Positions 1 through 13,809 of a stretch of DNA of 64,000 nt are shown in pieces. This DNA comes from Anaeramoeba ignava (taxonomy: Eukaryota; Metamonada; Anaeramoebidae). The position numbers and the translations under genes are program-made. How positions within the stretch are numbered: position 1 is the stretch's first letter; each line of letters begins with the position of its first letter. The notes below the pieces were generated by a model. That model was not told the origin of the DNA. It searched no databases and was given only the letters and a program-made list of their open reading frames with translations. The DNA is taken from positions 383,001 through 447,000 of the forward strand of contig JAPDFW010000068.1 in assembly GCA_028826165.1 (NCBI GenBank), written 5' to 3'.

Positions 1-3000
1 CAAAAAAAATCAATTTTAAAATTTTCAATAAAAAAACAAATTTCAAAAGAAATAATTGAATTATTAATTTCAAAAGGAATTGATAATATTAATTTAAAAG
101 ATAAAAAAGGAAGAAATTTATTACACATTTCATTTTTAAATAATCCAAATTTAGAAATTATTGAATATTTAATTTCCAAAGGAATTGATATTAATTCAAA
201 AGATAAAAAAGGAAAAACAATTCTTCATTATTCATTTATTTACTTAAAAAAAGATCAATTAATTCAAATTATTGAATATTTAATTTCCAAAGGAATTGAT
301 ATTAATTCAAAAACAAATAGAAATGAAACAATTTTACATTTTGCTTGTAAATACAATTCAATTCAAATTATTGAATATTTAATTTCCAAAGGAATTGATA
401 TAAATTCAAAAACAGTTATAAATGAAACAGTTTTACATTTTGCTTGCCAAAAAAATTCAATTCAAATTATTGAATATTTAATTTCCAAAGGAATTGATAT
501 TAATTCAAAAACAGATGAAAATGAAACAGTTTTACATTATGCTTGTAAATACAATTCAATTCAAGTTATTGAATACTTAATTTCCAAAGGAATTGATATT
601 AATTCAAAAACAGATTATAATCAAACAGTTTTACATTATGCTTGTAAACATAATTCAATTCAAGTTATTAAATACTTAATTTCCAAAGGAATTAATATTA
701 ATTCAAAAACAGTTTATTATGAAACAGTTTTACATTATGCTTGTAAATGTAATTCAATTCAAGTTATTGAATACTTAATTTCCAAAGGAATTAATATTAA
801 TTCAAAAACAGTTTATTATGAAACAGTTTTACATTATGCTTGTAAATGTAATTCAATTCAAATTATTGAATACTTAATTTCAAAAGGAATTGATATAAAT
901 TTAAAAACAAATAATAATGAAACAATTTTACATTATGCTTGTCAAAAAAATTCAATTCAAGTTATTGAATATTTAATTTCCAAAGGAATTGATATTAATT
1001 CAAAAACAGTTCAAAATGAAACAATTTTACATTTTGCTTGTAAACATAATTCAATTCAAGTTATTAAATATTTAATTTCCAAAGGAATTGATATTAATAC
1101 AAAAACCATTAATAATGAAACAATTTTACATTTTATTTGCCAAAATAATCCAAAACTTGAAATAATTGAATATTTAATTTCCAAAGGAATTAATATTAAT
1201 ACAAAAACAAATCAAAATGAAACAATTTTACATTATCTTTGCCAAAATAATCTAAATTTAGAAATAATTAAATATTTAATTTCCAAAGGAATTGATATTA
1301 ATTCAAAAACAAATTATAATGAAACAATTTTACATTTTATTTGTCAAAATAACCCAAATTTAGAAATTATTGAATATTTAATTTCCAAAGGAATTGATAT
1401 TAATTCAAAAACAAATTATAATCAAACAGCTTTACATTTTATTTGCCAAAATAATCCAAAACTTGAAATTATTGAATATTTAATTTCCAAAGGAATTGAT
1501 ATTAATACAAAAACAACTAATAATGAAACAATTTTACATAATGTTTGTAGAAATAATCCAAAACTTGAAATTATTAAATATTTAATTTCCAAAGGAATTA
1601 ATATTAATACAAAAACAAATAATAATGAAACAGTTTTACATTATGTTTGTAGAAACAATCCAAAACTTGAAGTTATTAAATATTTAATTTCTAAAGGAAT
1701 TGATATTAATACAAAAACAAATTATAATGAAACAATTTTACATTTTATTTGCCAAAATAACCCAAATTTAGAAATTATTGAATATTTAATTTCCAAAGGA
1801 ATTGATATTAATATAAAAACAAATAATAATGAAACAACTTTACATTTTATTTGCCAAAATAATCCAAAAATTGAAATTATTGAATATTTAATTTCCAAAG
1901 GAATTGAAATTAATACAAAAACAAATAATAATGAAACAGTTTTACATTATGTTTGTAGAAACAATCCAAAACTTGAAATTATTGAATATTTGATTTCCAA
2001 AGGAATTGATATTAATATAAAAACAAATCAAAATGAAACAGTTTTACATGTTGCTTGTAGAAACAATCCAAAACTTGAAATTATTGAATATTTAATTTCC
2101 AAAGGAATTGATATTAATATAAAAACAAATCAAAATGAAACAATTTTACATATTGCTTGCATAAATAATCCAAAACTTGAAATTATTGAATATTTAATTT
2201 CCAAAGGAATTAATATTAATATAAAAACAAATAATAATGAAACAGTTTTACATTATGTTTGCAGAAGCAAAACAACAGTTAAAATTATTGAATATTTAAT
2301 TTACAAAGGAGTTGATATTAATGCAAAAAATAATGAAAATGAAACAGCTTTACATATTGCATTTCAATATAATTTACCATTTGAAATTATTGAAATATTA
2401 ATTGAAAATGGGATTGATATTAACACAAAATCAAACCAAAATTATACAGCTTTGCATATTGCATTACAAACTAGATCAACATTTGAAATTATTGAATATT
2501 TAGTTGAAAATGGAGCTGATGTTAATACAAAAACATTTCAAAATGAAACAACTTTACATTTTGCTTTACAAAATAATACATTTGAAGTTGCTAAATATTT
2601 AATTTCCAAAGGAGTTGATATTAATTCAAAAACAAATGAAAATGAAACAGTTTTACATTATGCTTGCCAATATAATCCATCACTTGAAGTTATTAAATAT
2701 TTGATTTCCAAAGGAATTGATATTAATTCCAAAACAAACAACAATGAAACATCTTTACATTATGTTTTTCGATATAATCCATCACTTGAAATTATTGAAT
2801 ATTTGATTTCCAAAGGAATTGATATTAATTCCAAAACAAATAATAATGAAACAGTTTTACATTATGTTTGCGAATTTATTCCATCACTTGAAATTATTAA
2901 ATGTTTAGTTTCAAATGGAATTGATATTAATGCCAAAACAGATGAAAATGAAACAGCCTTACATATTGTTTTACAAACAAATCCATCATTTGAAGTTATC

Positions 3001-5035
3001 AAATATTTTATTGAAAATGGATTTGATGTTGATTCCAAAACAAATCAAAATGAAACAATTTTACATATTGCTTGTCGAAATAATTCATCAATTGAAATTA
3101 TCAAATATCTTATTTCCAAAGGAGTTGATATTAACATCAAAACTTATCGGAATGAAACAGTATTACATTTAGCTTGTCAATTCAATCCACAACTTGAAGT
3201 TATCAAATATTTAGTTTCCAAAGGAGTTGATATTAATGCAAAAACAAATCGAAATGAAACAGCTTTACTTTGTGTTTGCCATTATAAACCACAATTTGAA
3301 ATTATTGAATATCTTGTTTCCAAAGGGATTGATATTAATGTAAAAACAATTTATGGAGAAACAGCATTACATTTAGTTTGCCAATATAATCCACAACTTG
3401 AAATTATCAAATACTTTGTTTCCAAAGGGATTGATATTAATTCAAAAACAAATAATAATGAAACAGCTTTACATTTTTTTTGTAGAAATAATTCAACACT
3501 TGAAATTATTGAATATTTCGTTTCCAAAGGAATTGATATTAATTCCAAAACAAATAATAATGAAACGTTTTTACATTTAGCTTGTCAATTTAATCCACAA
3601 CTTGAAGTTATTAAATATTTTGTTTCCAAAGGAATTGATATTAATTCCAAAACAAATCAAAATGAAACAGCTTTGAATTGTGTTTTTCAATTCAAACCAT
3701 CATTTGAAATTATTAAATATTTTATTTCCAAAGGAATTGATATTAATTCCAAAACAAATGATAATCGAACAATTTTACATTATGCTTGTCGAAATCAAAA
3801 TTCAACATTTGAAATTATCAAATTTCTTGTTTCCAAAGGAGCTGATGTTAATGCAAAAACAAATCAAAATGAAACAATTTTACATCATGCTTTTCAATAT
3901 AATTTATCAAATGAAATTATCAAATATCTCATTTCAAAAGGAGTTGATATTAATGCAAAAACAAATCAAAATCAAACAATTTTTCATCTTGCTTTTTCAA
4001 TACAACTCATCTATTGAAATTATCAAATATCTTATTAAAAAGGGATTGATATCAATGCAAAAACAGATTATAATGAAACAGCACTTTCAATATCTATTAC
4101 AAAAAAAAATCAAAAATTAATTGAATTATTATTAATAAATGAAGTTGATTTTTATGAATTAAGTAAAGAACAAATTTCCAAACAATTTATTGAAATATTT
4201 ACACAAATTTATTCAATTAATGAAGATATGAACAAATTATTAAATTCAAATGATAATTTTTCAGATTATCAAATTCAAACAAATGATTTCTCTAAAATAT
4301 CTATTCATAAATTAATTCTTTTAACACGATTCAATAATGATAAAACAATTTTCCAAAAATTTATTAATATTTGCAAATTAAAACCCAAAAGAGAAGTTGA
4401 AATTATTCTAAATTTCCTTTATACAGGATTTCCAAATTTTCAAGAATTAATTAATAAATTAAATGAAACACAAAATCAAAAAAAATCAAAATTCATCAAA
4501 TCGAATTAATCTTTTTGGGGAATAAAAACAAAATTCCCAAAATCAAGAAGAAAAAATATGTTTTTCAAAGATTTTTAAACAAAAAGAAAATAAAATTACA
4601 GAATTTTTGAAAGAAATTGGAATTGAATCAAATTGGATAAAACAAAAAAAAGGAAGAAAAGGAATAATAAAAGATTTAACAAAATTATATGAAGAAGAAA
4701 CAACAAAAGATTTTACAATAATTGTTTCAGAAAAAGAAATCAAAGTTCATAAATTAATATTGATAATAAGAAGTGAATTATTCAAAGGAATGTTTTTAAG
4801 TGTTCAAGATTCTTCAAATCAAGTTCATGATTATTCAAGAAAATCATTTGAAACAATTCAACAATTAATTTATTTTCTTTATCATGATAAATTTTATAAA
4901 GAAAGAAAAGGAAATAATCATCAAAATAATAATCAAAATTATAATAATAATATTGAAGAATTTAAAGATTTAAAAGATTTTTATCAATTAAATCAAAATT
5001 CAATAATTGATTTATTTTTAAAAAAGTTAAAATAA
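1..5035 (+). CDS. Ankyrin-repeat protein with two C-terminal BTB domains (5' partial, frame-disrupted)
   Basis: Frame 1 is open from the first base to 4017 and the gene starts upstream of the window. It encodes about 40 ankyrin repeats of 33-34 residues, typically IIEYLISKGIDINSKT then NETVLHYAC. They are followed by a first BTB-like segment (about 4228-4460, SIHKLILL then NFLYTGF) and a second BTB (about 4680-4880, VHKLILIIRSELFKGMF). Ankyrin arrays bind proteins; BTB domains often recruit Cullin-3 or dimerise, so a ubiquitin-ligase adaptor is plausible. The frame breaks three times. There is an extra T in the run near 3994 and a missing A near 4038, which together restore the frame, and an unresolved shift at about 4480-4555. 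No GT-AG intron fits there. The 3' BTB part reads on in another frame to TAA at 5033-5035. Homology with the gene at 25671-28373 defines the C-terminus. It is either a gene with consensus errors or a recently decaying copy. Confidence 0.8.
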
Positions 5036-5438
5036 AAACGAAAATCAAAAATCAAATTGAAATTCAAATCAAATTCCAAATCAAATTCAAATCAAATTCC
5101 AAATTCAAAATCAAATTCAAATTCCAAATCAAATTCAAAATTCAAATCAAATTCCAAATTCAGATCCAAATTCAAAATTAAATTCCAATTCCAATTCCAA
5201 ATTCAAATTTAAATTCCAAATTCAAAATTCCAAATTTCAAATCAAATTCCAAATTTCAAATCAAATTCAAATCAAATTCCAAATTTAAAATCAAATTCAA
5301 TTCAATTCCAAATTCCAAATTCAAATCAAATTCAAATCAAATTCAAATCAAATTCAAATCAAATTCCAAATTCAAATCAAATTCAAAATTAAATTCAAAT
5401 CAAATTCAAAATTCCAAATTCCAAATTTTGGTTTTTTT
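5036..5438. repeat. AT-rich simple repeat between convergent genes
   Basis: Degenerate tandem units of CAAATTCAAATTCCAAATC type fill the gap between two converging genes. No gene is seen. Confidence 0.8.
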
Positions 5439-7988
5439 TTAAATTTCATCTATAAAATTTATTTTTTCTTGAATATTTTCATTATCAGGAAAATTTTCTA
5501 TTGCTTTTTTAATAATATTGATTCCATTTAATGTTTTGATTATTTCTTGGTTTTCTTTATTTTTTTTTTTAAAAGAAGAAAGAATTTTATTTAAATTAAT
5601 TTAAATTTAATTTAATTTTTGGATTTTTTGATTTTAATTTTTTACTTTTATTATCATTAGAAATATTTAATAAAGCTTCACATCCATTTTCTTGAATATT
5701 TTCATTATTTGGGAAATTATTCATTGATTTAATAATTGATTCAATTCCTTTTAAAATTCTTATTTCATTTTGATTTTCTTTTTATATTTTAATTTTTTAA
5801 TATTTATTTTTTGGATTATAAAAATTATTAAATTTTTGGATTTAATTTACTTTTATTATCATTAGAAATATTCCATAAAGCTCCACATCCTTGATATTGA
5901 ATATCTTCATTATTTGGGAAATTATTCATTGATTTAATAATTGATTCAATTCCTTTTAAAATTCTTATTTCATTTTGATTTTCTTTATTTTGATTTTTTA
6001 ATATTTATTTTTTGGATTATAAAGTTATTAAATTTTTGGATTTAATTTACTTTGATTATCATTAGAAATACTCCATAAAGCTCCACATCCATTTTCTTGA
6101 ATATTTTCATTATTTGGGAAATTATTCATTAATTTAATAATTGTTTCAATTCCTTTTAAAATTCTTATTTCATTTTGATTTTCTTTATTTTGATTTTTTA
6201 ATATTTATTTTTTGGATTATAAAAATTATTAAATTTTTGGATTGAATTTACTTTTGTTATCATTAGAAATATTCCATAAAGCTCCACATCCTTGATATTG
6301 AATATCTTCATTATTTGGGAAATTGTTCATTGATTTAATAATTGATTCAATTCCTTTTAAAATTCTTATTTCATTTTGATTTTCTTTATTTTGATTTTTT
6401 AATATTTATTTTTTGGATTATAAAGTTATTAAATTTTTGAATTTACTTTGATTATCATTAGAAATACTCCATAAAGCTCCACATCCTTGATATTGAATAA
6501 CTTCATTATTTGGGAAATTGTTCATTGATTTAATAATTAATTCAATTCCTTTTAAAATTCTTATTTCATTTTGATTTTCTTTTTTTTGATTTTTTAATAT
6601 TTATTTTTTGGATTTTAAAAATTATTAAATTTTTGGATTGAATTTACTTTTATTATCAAAAGAAGTATCTGCTAAAATTTCACATCCATTTTCTTGAATA
6701 TTTTCATTATTTGGGAAATTATTCATTAATTTAATAATTGTTTCAATTCCTTTTGGAGTTTTTATTTCTTTTTAATTTTGGATTTAATTTGAATCTTCTT
6801 TTCATTATTGTTATTGTTATTATTGTTATTATTGTTATTATTACGTTGATCTTGAAAAGCAGTATTCATTAATTCTTTATATTCATCATTATTTTCGATA
6901 TCTTCATTATTTGGAATATTAATCATTAATTTAATAATTGCTTCAATTCCTTCTAATTCTCTTATTTTATCTCGATTTTCTTTAGATTTATTTAGATTTT
7001 GTTTAAATTTTGTTTAAATTTGTTTAAAAAAAAAAAGAAATTAATAATTTTTACCTTGATTTTTTTCTTGTATAAATTTTTGTAAAATAATAAATCCTTT
7101 TTCTTGAATATTTTCATTATTTGGATATTTTTCCATCAATTTAATTATTTCTTCAATTGATTCTTTTAATTTGTTTGTTTGTTTGTTTGTTTTTTTTCAA
7201 TTAAAATTTTTTATAAAAGAAAAAATATAATTTTTTAATTTACAATTTTAATATTTGATTTATTTTTTTTATTGAAATAAATAATAAATAATAAATAATT
7301 TACTTTCATCTATATTTGAAGTTTTATTTACAAAATTTTGTAAAATTGTTTGTTCCATTTCTAATCTATTTTTTTCAACATTTTCATTTTGATTTTCATT
7401 TTCATTTTCATTTTGATTTTCATTTTCATTTTCATTTTCATTTTGATTTTGATTTTGATTTTGATTTTGATTTTGATTTTGATTTTGATTTTGATTTTCA
7501 TTTTGATTTTGATTTTGATTTTCAAATTGATTTTCATTTTGATTTTCATTTTGATTTTCATTTTCAAATTGATTTTGATTTTGATTTTGATTTTCATTTT
7601 CAAATTGATTTTGATTTTCATTTTCATTTTGATTTTGATTTTCATTTTCATTTTCATTTTGATTTTGATTTTGATTTTGATTTTGATTTTCAAATTGATT
7701 TTGATTTTCATTTTGATTTTGATTTTGATTTTGATTTTGATTTTGATTTTCATTTTCATTTTGATTTTGATTTTCATTTTGATTTTGATTTTGATTTTGA
7801 TTTTGATTTTGATTTTCATTTTGATTTTGATTTTGATTTTGATTTTGATTTTGATTTTCAAATTCATTTTGATTTTGATTTCGATTTTGATTTTCAAATT
7901 GATTTTGATTTTCATTTTGATTTTGATTTTCATTTTCATTTTGATTTTCATTTTCATTTTCATTTTGAAATTGAGATGATTTATTCAT
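5439..7988 (-). CDS. Armadillo-repeat protein with Asn/Gln/Glu-rich N-terminus, 10 exons
   Basis: Exons on the minus strand are 7988-7304, 7162-7055, 6979-6845, 6767-6648, 6578-6447, 6383-6252, 6182-6051, 5982-5851, 5777-5646 and 5554-5439. They sum to 608 codons, so about 607 aa, and every intron is GT-AG and phase 1. Exon 1 encodes about 200 residues of NQ/NE dipeptide repeat after MNKSSQF, then a short helical segment. Later exons each encode one armadillo-like unit of about 40-44 residues, with the pattern LKGIESIIKSMNNFPNNEDI then GCGALWNISNDN, recalling the ALWNLS motif of Vac8/importin-type ARM repeats. ARM solenoids bind peptides or partners; the specific role is unknown. Five consecutive exons are exactly 132 nt. 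Together with 63-73-nt introns they form a roughly 200-bp exon-plus-intron tandem unit, evidence of growth by unequal crossing-over. Confidence 0.85.
7380..7975 (-). repeat. Coding hexanucleotide repeat (Asn-Gln / Asn-Glu)
   Basis: About 600 bp of TTTTGA/TTTTCA hexamers on the plus strand. On the coding strand they read as AAT plus CAA or GAA codons, giving the (NQ/NE)n N-terminus of the armadillo protein. The same hexamer family fills non-coding spacers elsewhere in the window. Confidence 0.9.
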
Positions 7989-8172
7989 TTTTTTTCTTTT
8001 TTGGAATATAATTTGAATTTAATAATTAAAGTAAATTTGTTTTTATAATAATTTATTTATAAAAAATATTTGCTAAATTGAAATTTCTTTTTTTTATTGA
8101 AATGAAAAAAATGAAAAAAAATAATTTGTTTTAATTTTTTAAAAAGAAAAAGAAAAAGAAAAAGAAAAGAAA
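7989..8172 (-). promoter_or_regulatory. Putative promoter of the armadillo gene
   Basis: Between the start codon at 7988 and the stop of the upstream gene. On the minus strand two TTTTTTTCA-type elements lie at about 8100-8122, matching the element found upstream of most genes here. Confidence 0.4.
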
Positions 8173-10029
8173 TTATATGAATAAAATGGAAAATAAAGCC
8201 TTTCTTTGTTGTTTTTTAAATTTCCTAATTAATAAATCAAATAAATTTGGATTTGTTTGATTTAATTGAAAATAATCAATTCCAATTTTAATTTCATCAA
8301 TTATTTCTTGTGTAATTTGAATTCCTTTTTTAATTTGATTTGAATAAATCCAATATTCAAATATTTGAAATGATTTATTACTTAATTCACTATAATCTGT
8401 AACTTTATTAGAAGTATCTTCAGTTACAGATAAAAACATTCCTCGATATAATTCACTTCTCATTATTAATATTAATTTAGGAAATTTATATTGTTTTTCT
8501 TTTCTTTCAATAATAAAATTATTTTCATTTTCATTTAAATAAATTCTTTTCATTGTTTCTTCAATTTTTTCATTTGAATTTATAATTTCTTTAATTTCTG
8601 AATATAATTTTGGATTTATAATTCTGTTTGAATAAATCATTTCAAATATTTGATTTGATTCTTTAATTGATTTTTTTGAAATAATTTCTTTAAGTTTTTC
8701 AATTTGATTTTGGTTTTGATTTTGATTTAATCTATATTTCAATATTAATTTATGAGCTTCAATTATTTCTCCATTTTCGGTTTTAAATGAAATATTGCAA
8801 AATTCTTTTCTTCCAAATAATTTTATCAAATCTTCTTCAAGATTGGAAAAAGAAGGAGAATAATAAAGGAATGATCTATGATAACCACAATAAATATGAT
8901 AATTAGAAATATCTTCATTAAATCTTAATTTAGGAAGTTCAATTTGAATAGGATTTTTCTGATCTTCTGTATTTCCAATTCCTAATTCTCCAAAGCAGTT
9001 ACTCCCGAAACCTATTAATTTCCCTTTTTCAGTTAAAATCAAAGTATGATTGTATGTAACAGAAAAATCAAGAATATTATCATTTTCAAATAAAGGTGAT
9101 TTGATTTCAGTAAATTCGTCAGTATATAGATTTTTGCCAAGTCCATTAAATCGATATTCTCCACATGAATAAAGTTTTCTTTTGGATTTTCATTTTCATT
9201 TTCATCTTCAATCAGCATTATTGAATAAGCAGCTCCACATTTAATATCAATTATTTTGCCTTTTGGAATATTTGGAATTTTGGTTAATTTTTTGATTTTC
9301 GCACCTATAAATGATTTCCCTAATCCAATTTGATCATATTGATTATATCCACATCCAAATAATTCTTGATTTGAATTTAAAAAGAAAAACGCATTTTTGA
9401 AGAATTTCCTGAAAATATTTTAGAAACATTTTTCATCATTAAAATTGGTTTTTCTGTTTTTGATACAATGAATCAGAATCAAAACCAAGTTGACCATATT
9501 CATTTGAACCAATTCCATAAACATTATGATTTGAAGTTAATAAGTAAATTGAACTGTATCCAGAAACAATATCTTGAATTGTTCTATCATTTGGATCTTC
9601 AATTAATGATGAAATATTGATAAATTGATTTGGATAATCAAAGCTAATGCTTTCACCTTTTACAAGTACATTTCCTTCTGAAGTTAAAATAGCTTCATTT
9701 TGCCAACCAACAGATACTTTTTGAATTTTCTTCATTTCAATTTTTTGAGGTTTTTGGTTTGAATTTGAATTTCTTAAATATTCTATTGCTTTTCCATTTT
9801 TAAAAAGGAAAACTATTGAAAGTTTTCCTGATAAAATTTGTTTAATTTGTTTTTCATTTTCATTTTCATTTTCATTTTCATTTTCATTTTCATTTTCATT
9901 TTCATTTTCATTTTCAAATTTAAATTGAATTGGTTTTTTAATTTCATTTGATTTATTTTTATAAAATGTTGGATATTCATTTCTTCCAAAAAATATAATT
10001 TCATTCTTTTGATTATCAAATAAATTCAT
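8173..10029 (-). CDS. RCC1-repeat protein with BTB domains
   Basis: The N-terminal half carries RCC1/BLIP-II-type propeller blades, seen as GIGSNEYGQLGF, LFGCGYNQYDQIGLG and LIGFGSNCFGELGIGN. An EN dipeptide run interrupts it at about 9855-9915. The C-terminal half holds two BTB-like segments, AHKLILKYR near 8750 and FPKLILIMRSELYRGMF near 8450. Three single-A losses (near 9455, 9395 and 9187) break the frame; adding one A at each gives exactly 620 codons with continuous RCC1 similarity. RCC1-BTB proteins are regulatory or ubiquitin-ligase adaptor-like; a RanGEF role is not implied. I chose the start at 10029 because the conserved T-rich promoter element lies between it and an upstream in-frame ATG at 10077. 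The second BTB is closely related to those of the two ankyrin-BTB genes in this window. Confidence 0.8.
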
Positions 10030-10122
10030 TTTTAAATTTTTCAAAAAAGAAAAAAATGAAAAAAAAATTTTATTCATTTTTCATTTTTCATTTTTCATTT
10101 TTCAATTATTTTTTTTTATAAA
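10030..10122. promoter_or_regulatory. Divergent promoter, RCC1-BTB gene and BCD1
   Basis: A 93-bp region between head-to-head start codons. The plus strand has four TTTTTCA units at about 10076-10103 before the BCD1 ATG. The minus strand has TTTTTTTTTCATTTTTTTC at about 10040-10062 before the RCC1-BTB ATG. Confidence 0.5.
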
Positions 10123-11739
10123 ATGTCTGAAAATAAATTTATTTGTGAAATTTGTCAAGAAAAATCTAAATATACTTGTCCTAGTTGTGGAATGCATACT
10201 TGTAGTTTAAAATGTTATCAAGAACATAAAGCAAAATTTAATTGTTCAGGAAAAAGATCAAAAACAGATTATATTTCTTTAAAAAATTTTGATGAAAATA
10301 ATTTTTTTAGTGGTAGAAATCTCAAATCATTTTAACAAGAAATTTAATTTTAAATTTTAATTTTAATTTTAATTTTAATTTTGATTTAATTTTAATTTTA
10401 ATTTTAATTTTTAATTTTAATTTTAATTTTAATTTTAATTTTATTTTTAATTTGAATTTTGATTTTAATTATAATTTAAATTTTTAATTATAATTTTAAT
10501 TTTAATTTTAATTTTAATTTTAATTTTTAATTTTAATTTAAAATTTTAATTTTAATTTTAATTTTAATTTTAATTTTAATTTTAATTTTAATTTTTATTT
10601 TAATTTTAATTTTAATTTTAATTTTAATTTTAATTTTAATTTAAATTTTAATTTTAATTTTAATTTAAATTTTTAATTTTAATTTTTAATTTTCAAATTT
10701 TAATTTTAATTTTAATTTTAATTTTAATTTTAATTTTAATTTTTAATTTTAATTTTTAATTTTTATCCAATTTTTAATTTGTATTTTAATTTTAATTTTA
10801 ATTTTAATTTTTAATTTTAATTTTAATTTTAATTTTGATTTTAATTTTTAAATTTTAATTTTAATTTTAATTTTAATTTTGATTTTAATTTTAATTTTAA
10901 TTTTGATTTTTTAGATATTAATTTCCTTGAAGAATGTGAATTTGTTATGAAAAGACAAAAAACTCTTAAATCAAAACCAAATAATCAAATCAGAAAATTA
11001 CCATTTTTTCTTCAAAAACTTATAAAAAAAGCACAAAATCAACAAATTCGTTTATTAATTCTTCCTTCTTCTATGAAAAAAAGAAAAGAAAATCAAACAA
11101 ATTTAAACAAAAAATTAAACAAAATTTTTTGGACAATTTGTTTTGAAATTGAAGAATCAAAATTTCTTTTTACATAAGTAAGATTTTTTTTAAAAAAGAA
11201 AAAAATAAATTTTGTTCCACTTTTTCATTTACAAAAAAAAATCAAAAAAAATCAAGAATTGATGAAAATTTAGAATTAGAAATTGTATTTAAAAATGCAC
11301 TTGAAAACAACAAGAAATTAAATCAAAAATCAAATTATTGAAAATTTAGATAAATTTAAATTTTGATAAAACAAGAAGAAAGACCTGTAAAAAAAAATAT
11401 TTTTTTAATTTAAAATCAATTGAACAAACTTTCTTATTTTTCTTATTTTTCTTATTTTTGTTCAAATCAAAAAAAAAAATAAATCAAAATCAATCAAAAT
11501 TCATAAAAAAAAATAAGGCAAATGATCCTGCTTTTTTTGAATTAGAACCAAAAAAATCAATTCAATACAATTTGAGATTTAAAACAATCATTGAATATCC
11601 TATTATAAAAGTTTGTTCTTTAGAAGAATTTTCGAAATTGAAAATTTCTGTTGAAAATCAAGCAAATTTTGATAATATTAATTATATTAGATTTGAACAA
11701 GAAAATGAAATTATCAATAAAGATGAACAAGAAAAATAA
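10123..11739 (+). CDS. BCD1: Box C/D snoRNA assembly factor BCD1 (ZNHIT6-like), HIT zinc finger
   Basis: Exon 1 (10123-10312) encodes a HIT-type zinc finger: CEICQEKSKYTCPSCGMHTCSLKC, given here only as the pairs CxxC near residues 8-11, CPSC, CSLKC and the HKxxxxC end. It then runs into TDYISLKNFDENNFFS. Exon 2 (10915-11177) continues DINFLEE and KKRKENQTNLNKK, exon 3 is 11257-11386, and exon 4 (11518-11739) holds AFFELEPKKSI and IIEYPIIKV. The order and spacing match human ZNHIT6/BCD1, which assembles box C/D snoRNPs in the nucleus. Intron 1 is 602 bp of AATTTT repeat. Exon 2 appears to have one extra T in its last T run (about 11168). Exon 3 has two compensating one-base shifts (about 11334 and 11361). 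In an essential, conserved gene, homopolymer consensus errors are the simplest reading. Confidence 0.85.
10340..10912 (+). repeat. AATTTT repeat filling BCD1 intron 1
   Basis: About 570 bp of imperfect (TTTTAA)n inside a 602-nt intron with a GTAGAA donor and a TTTTTTAG acceptor. Confidence 0.85.
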
Positions 11740-11744
11740 TTCTT

Positions 11745-13660
11745 TCTATTTGATTTTAATTTTCATTTTGATTTTGATTTTGATTTTCATTTTGATTTTG
11801 ATTTTGATTTTGATTTTCATTTTCATTTTCATTTTCATTTTCATTTTCATTTTGATTTTGATTTTCATTTTGATTTGAATTTGATTTTGATTTTGATTTA
11901 AATTTGATTTTGAAATTGATTTTGATTTTGAATTTTGAAATTGATTTTAAATTTGATTTTGATTTTCATTTTCATTTTCATTTTCATTTTAAATTTGATT
12001 TTGATTTTCATTTTCATTTTCATTTTGATTTTGATTTTGATTTTGATTTTGAAATTGATTTTGATTTTGATTTTAATTTTCAAATTGATTTTCAAATTGA
12101 TTTTCATTTTAATTTTAATTTTCATTTTGATTTTGATTTTCATTTTGATTTTGATTTTGATTTTGATTTTGATTTTGATTTTGATTTTAATTTTCATTTT
12201 GATTTTAATTTTGATTTTGATTTTCATTTTCATTTTGATTTTGATTTTGATTTTCATTTTGATTTTGATTTTGATTTTGATTTTCATTTTCATTTTCATT
12301 TTCATTTTCATTTTCATTTTGATTTTGAATTTCATTTTGATTTTGATTTTCATTTTAATTTTCATTTTGATTTTCATTTTGATTTTGATTTTCATTTTGA
12401 TTTTGATTTTCATTTTCATTTTCATCTTGATTTTAAATTTTCATTTTGATTTTCATTTTCATTTTGATTTTAAATTTGAATTTGATTTTCATTTTGATTT
12501 TGATTTTGATTTTGATTTTCATTTTAATTTTAATTTTAATTTTGATTTTAATTTTAATTTTCATTTTGATTTAGATTTTGATTTTGAATTTAATTTTGAA
12601 TTTGAATTTGAATTTGAATTTGATTTAAATTTTGATTTTGATTTTGATTTTGATTTTCATTTTAATTTTAATTTTAATTTTGAATTTAATTTTCATTTTA
12701 ATTTTAATTTTCAATTTAAATTTGATTTTCATTTTGAATTTGAATTTGATTTTAATTTTGAATTTGAATTTGAATTTAAATTTGATTTTAATTTTGATTT
12801 TAATTTTCATTTTGATTTTGATTTTGATTTTAATTTTGAATTTGAATTTGAATTTGAATTTGAATTTGAATTTGAATTTGATTTAAATTTTGATTTTGAT
12901 TTTGAATTTGAATTTGAATTTAAATTTAATTTTGATTTTCATTTTAATTTTAATTTTGATTTTTCAATTTGATTTTGAATTTAATTTCATTTTCAATTTG
13001 ATTTTGAATTTAATTTTGAATTTAAATTTGAATTTAATTTTAATTTTAATTTTGATTTTGATTTTAAATTTCATTTTCATTTTGATTTTGAATTTGAATT
13101 TTCATTTTAATTTTGATTTTGAATTTAAATTTGATTTTAATTTTGATTTTGATTTTGATTTTAATTTTGATTTTGATTTTAAATTTGAATTGAATTTTAA
13201 TTTTGATTTTAAATTTTGATTTTGATTTTGATTTTGATTTTAATTTTGAAATTGATTTTCATTTTGATTTTGATTTTGATTTTCATTTTCATTTTCATTT
13301 TAATTTTGAATTTGATTTTGATTTTGATTTTGATTTTGATTTTGATTTTGATTTTGATTTTGAAATTGAAATTGATTTTGAATTTGAATTTGAATTTGAT
13401 TTTGATTTTCATTTTAATTTTCATTTTCATTTTCATTTTGATTTTGATTTTGATTTTGATTTTGATTTTGATTTTGATTTTGATTTTAATTTTCATTTTC
13501 ATTTTCATTTTCATCTTAATTTTGATTTTGATTTTGATTTTCATTTTCATTTTGAATTTGATTTTGATTTTAAATTTGAATTGAATTTTAATTTTGATTT
13601 TGAATTTTGATTTTGATTTTGATTTTGATTTTGAATTTGATTTCTTCATTTTTTGTATCA
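11745..13660. repeat. 1.9-kb (ATTTTN) hexamer spacer
   Basis: Nearly pure TTTTGA, TTTTCA, TTTTAA and TTTGAA hexamers lie between the converging 3' ends of BCD1 and the beta-helix gene. All reading frames give only dipeptide strings such as DF/HF or KI/KM. I find no splice sites linking it to a gene and see no other content. Confidence 0.85.
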
Positions 13661-13809
13661 AAACACCATAAGAAAAAACAAGAAAATAAACAAATGGAAA
13701 AAAAAAAAACAAAAATAACTATAACCAATTAATTAAAGTAAGAAATTTGTGAATTTTTTTTTTGTGTAAATTTTTGGGAATTTAGATTTCCAAGTCGAAA
13801 TGACAGTGT

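Noticed and set aside
11651-13712. Long open frames on both strands giving DF/HF, IL/IF or KI/KM strings
   Set aside because: They are products of the hexamer repeat in all frames. They have no bounded domain, splice link or promoter element.
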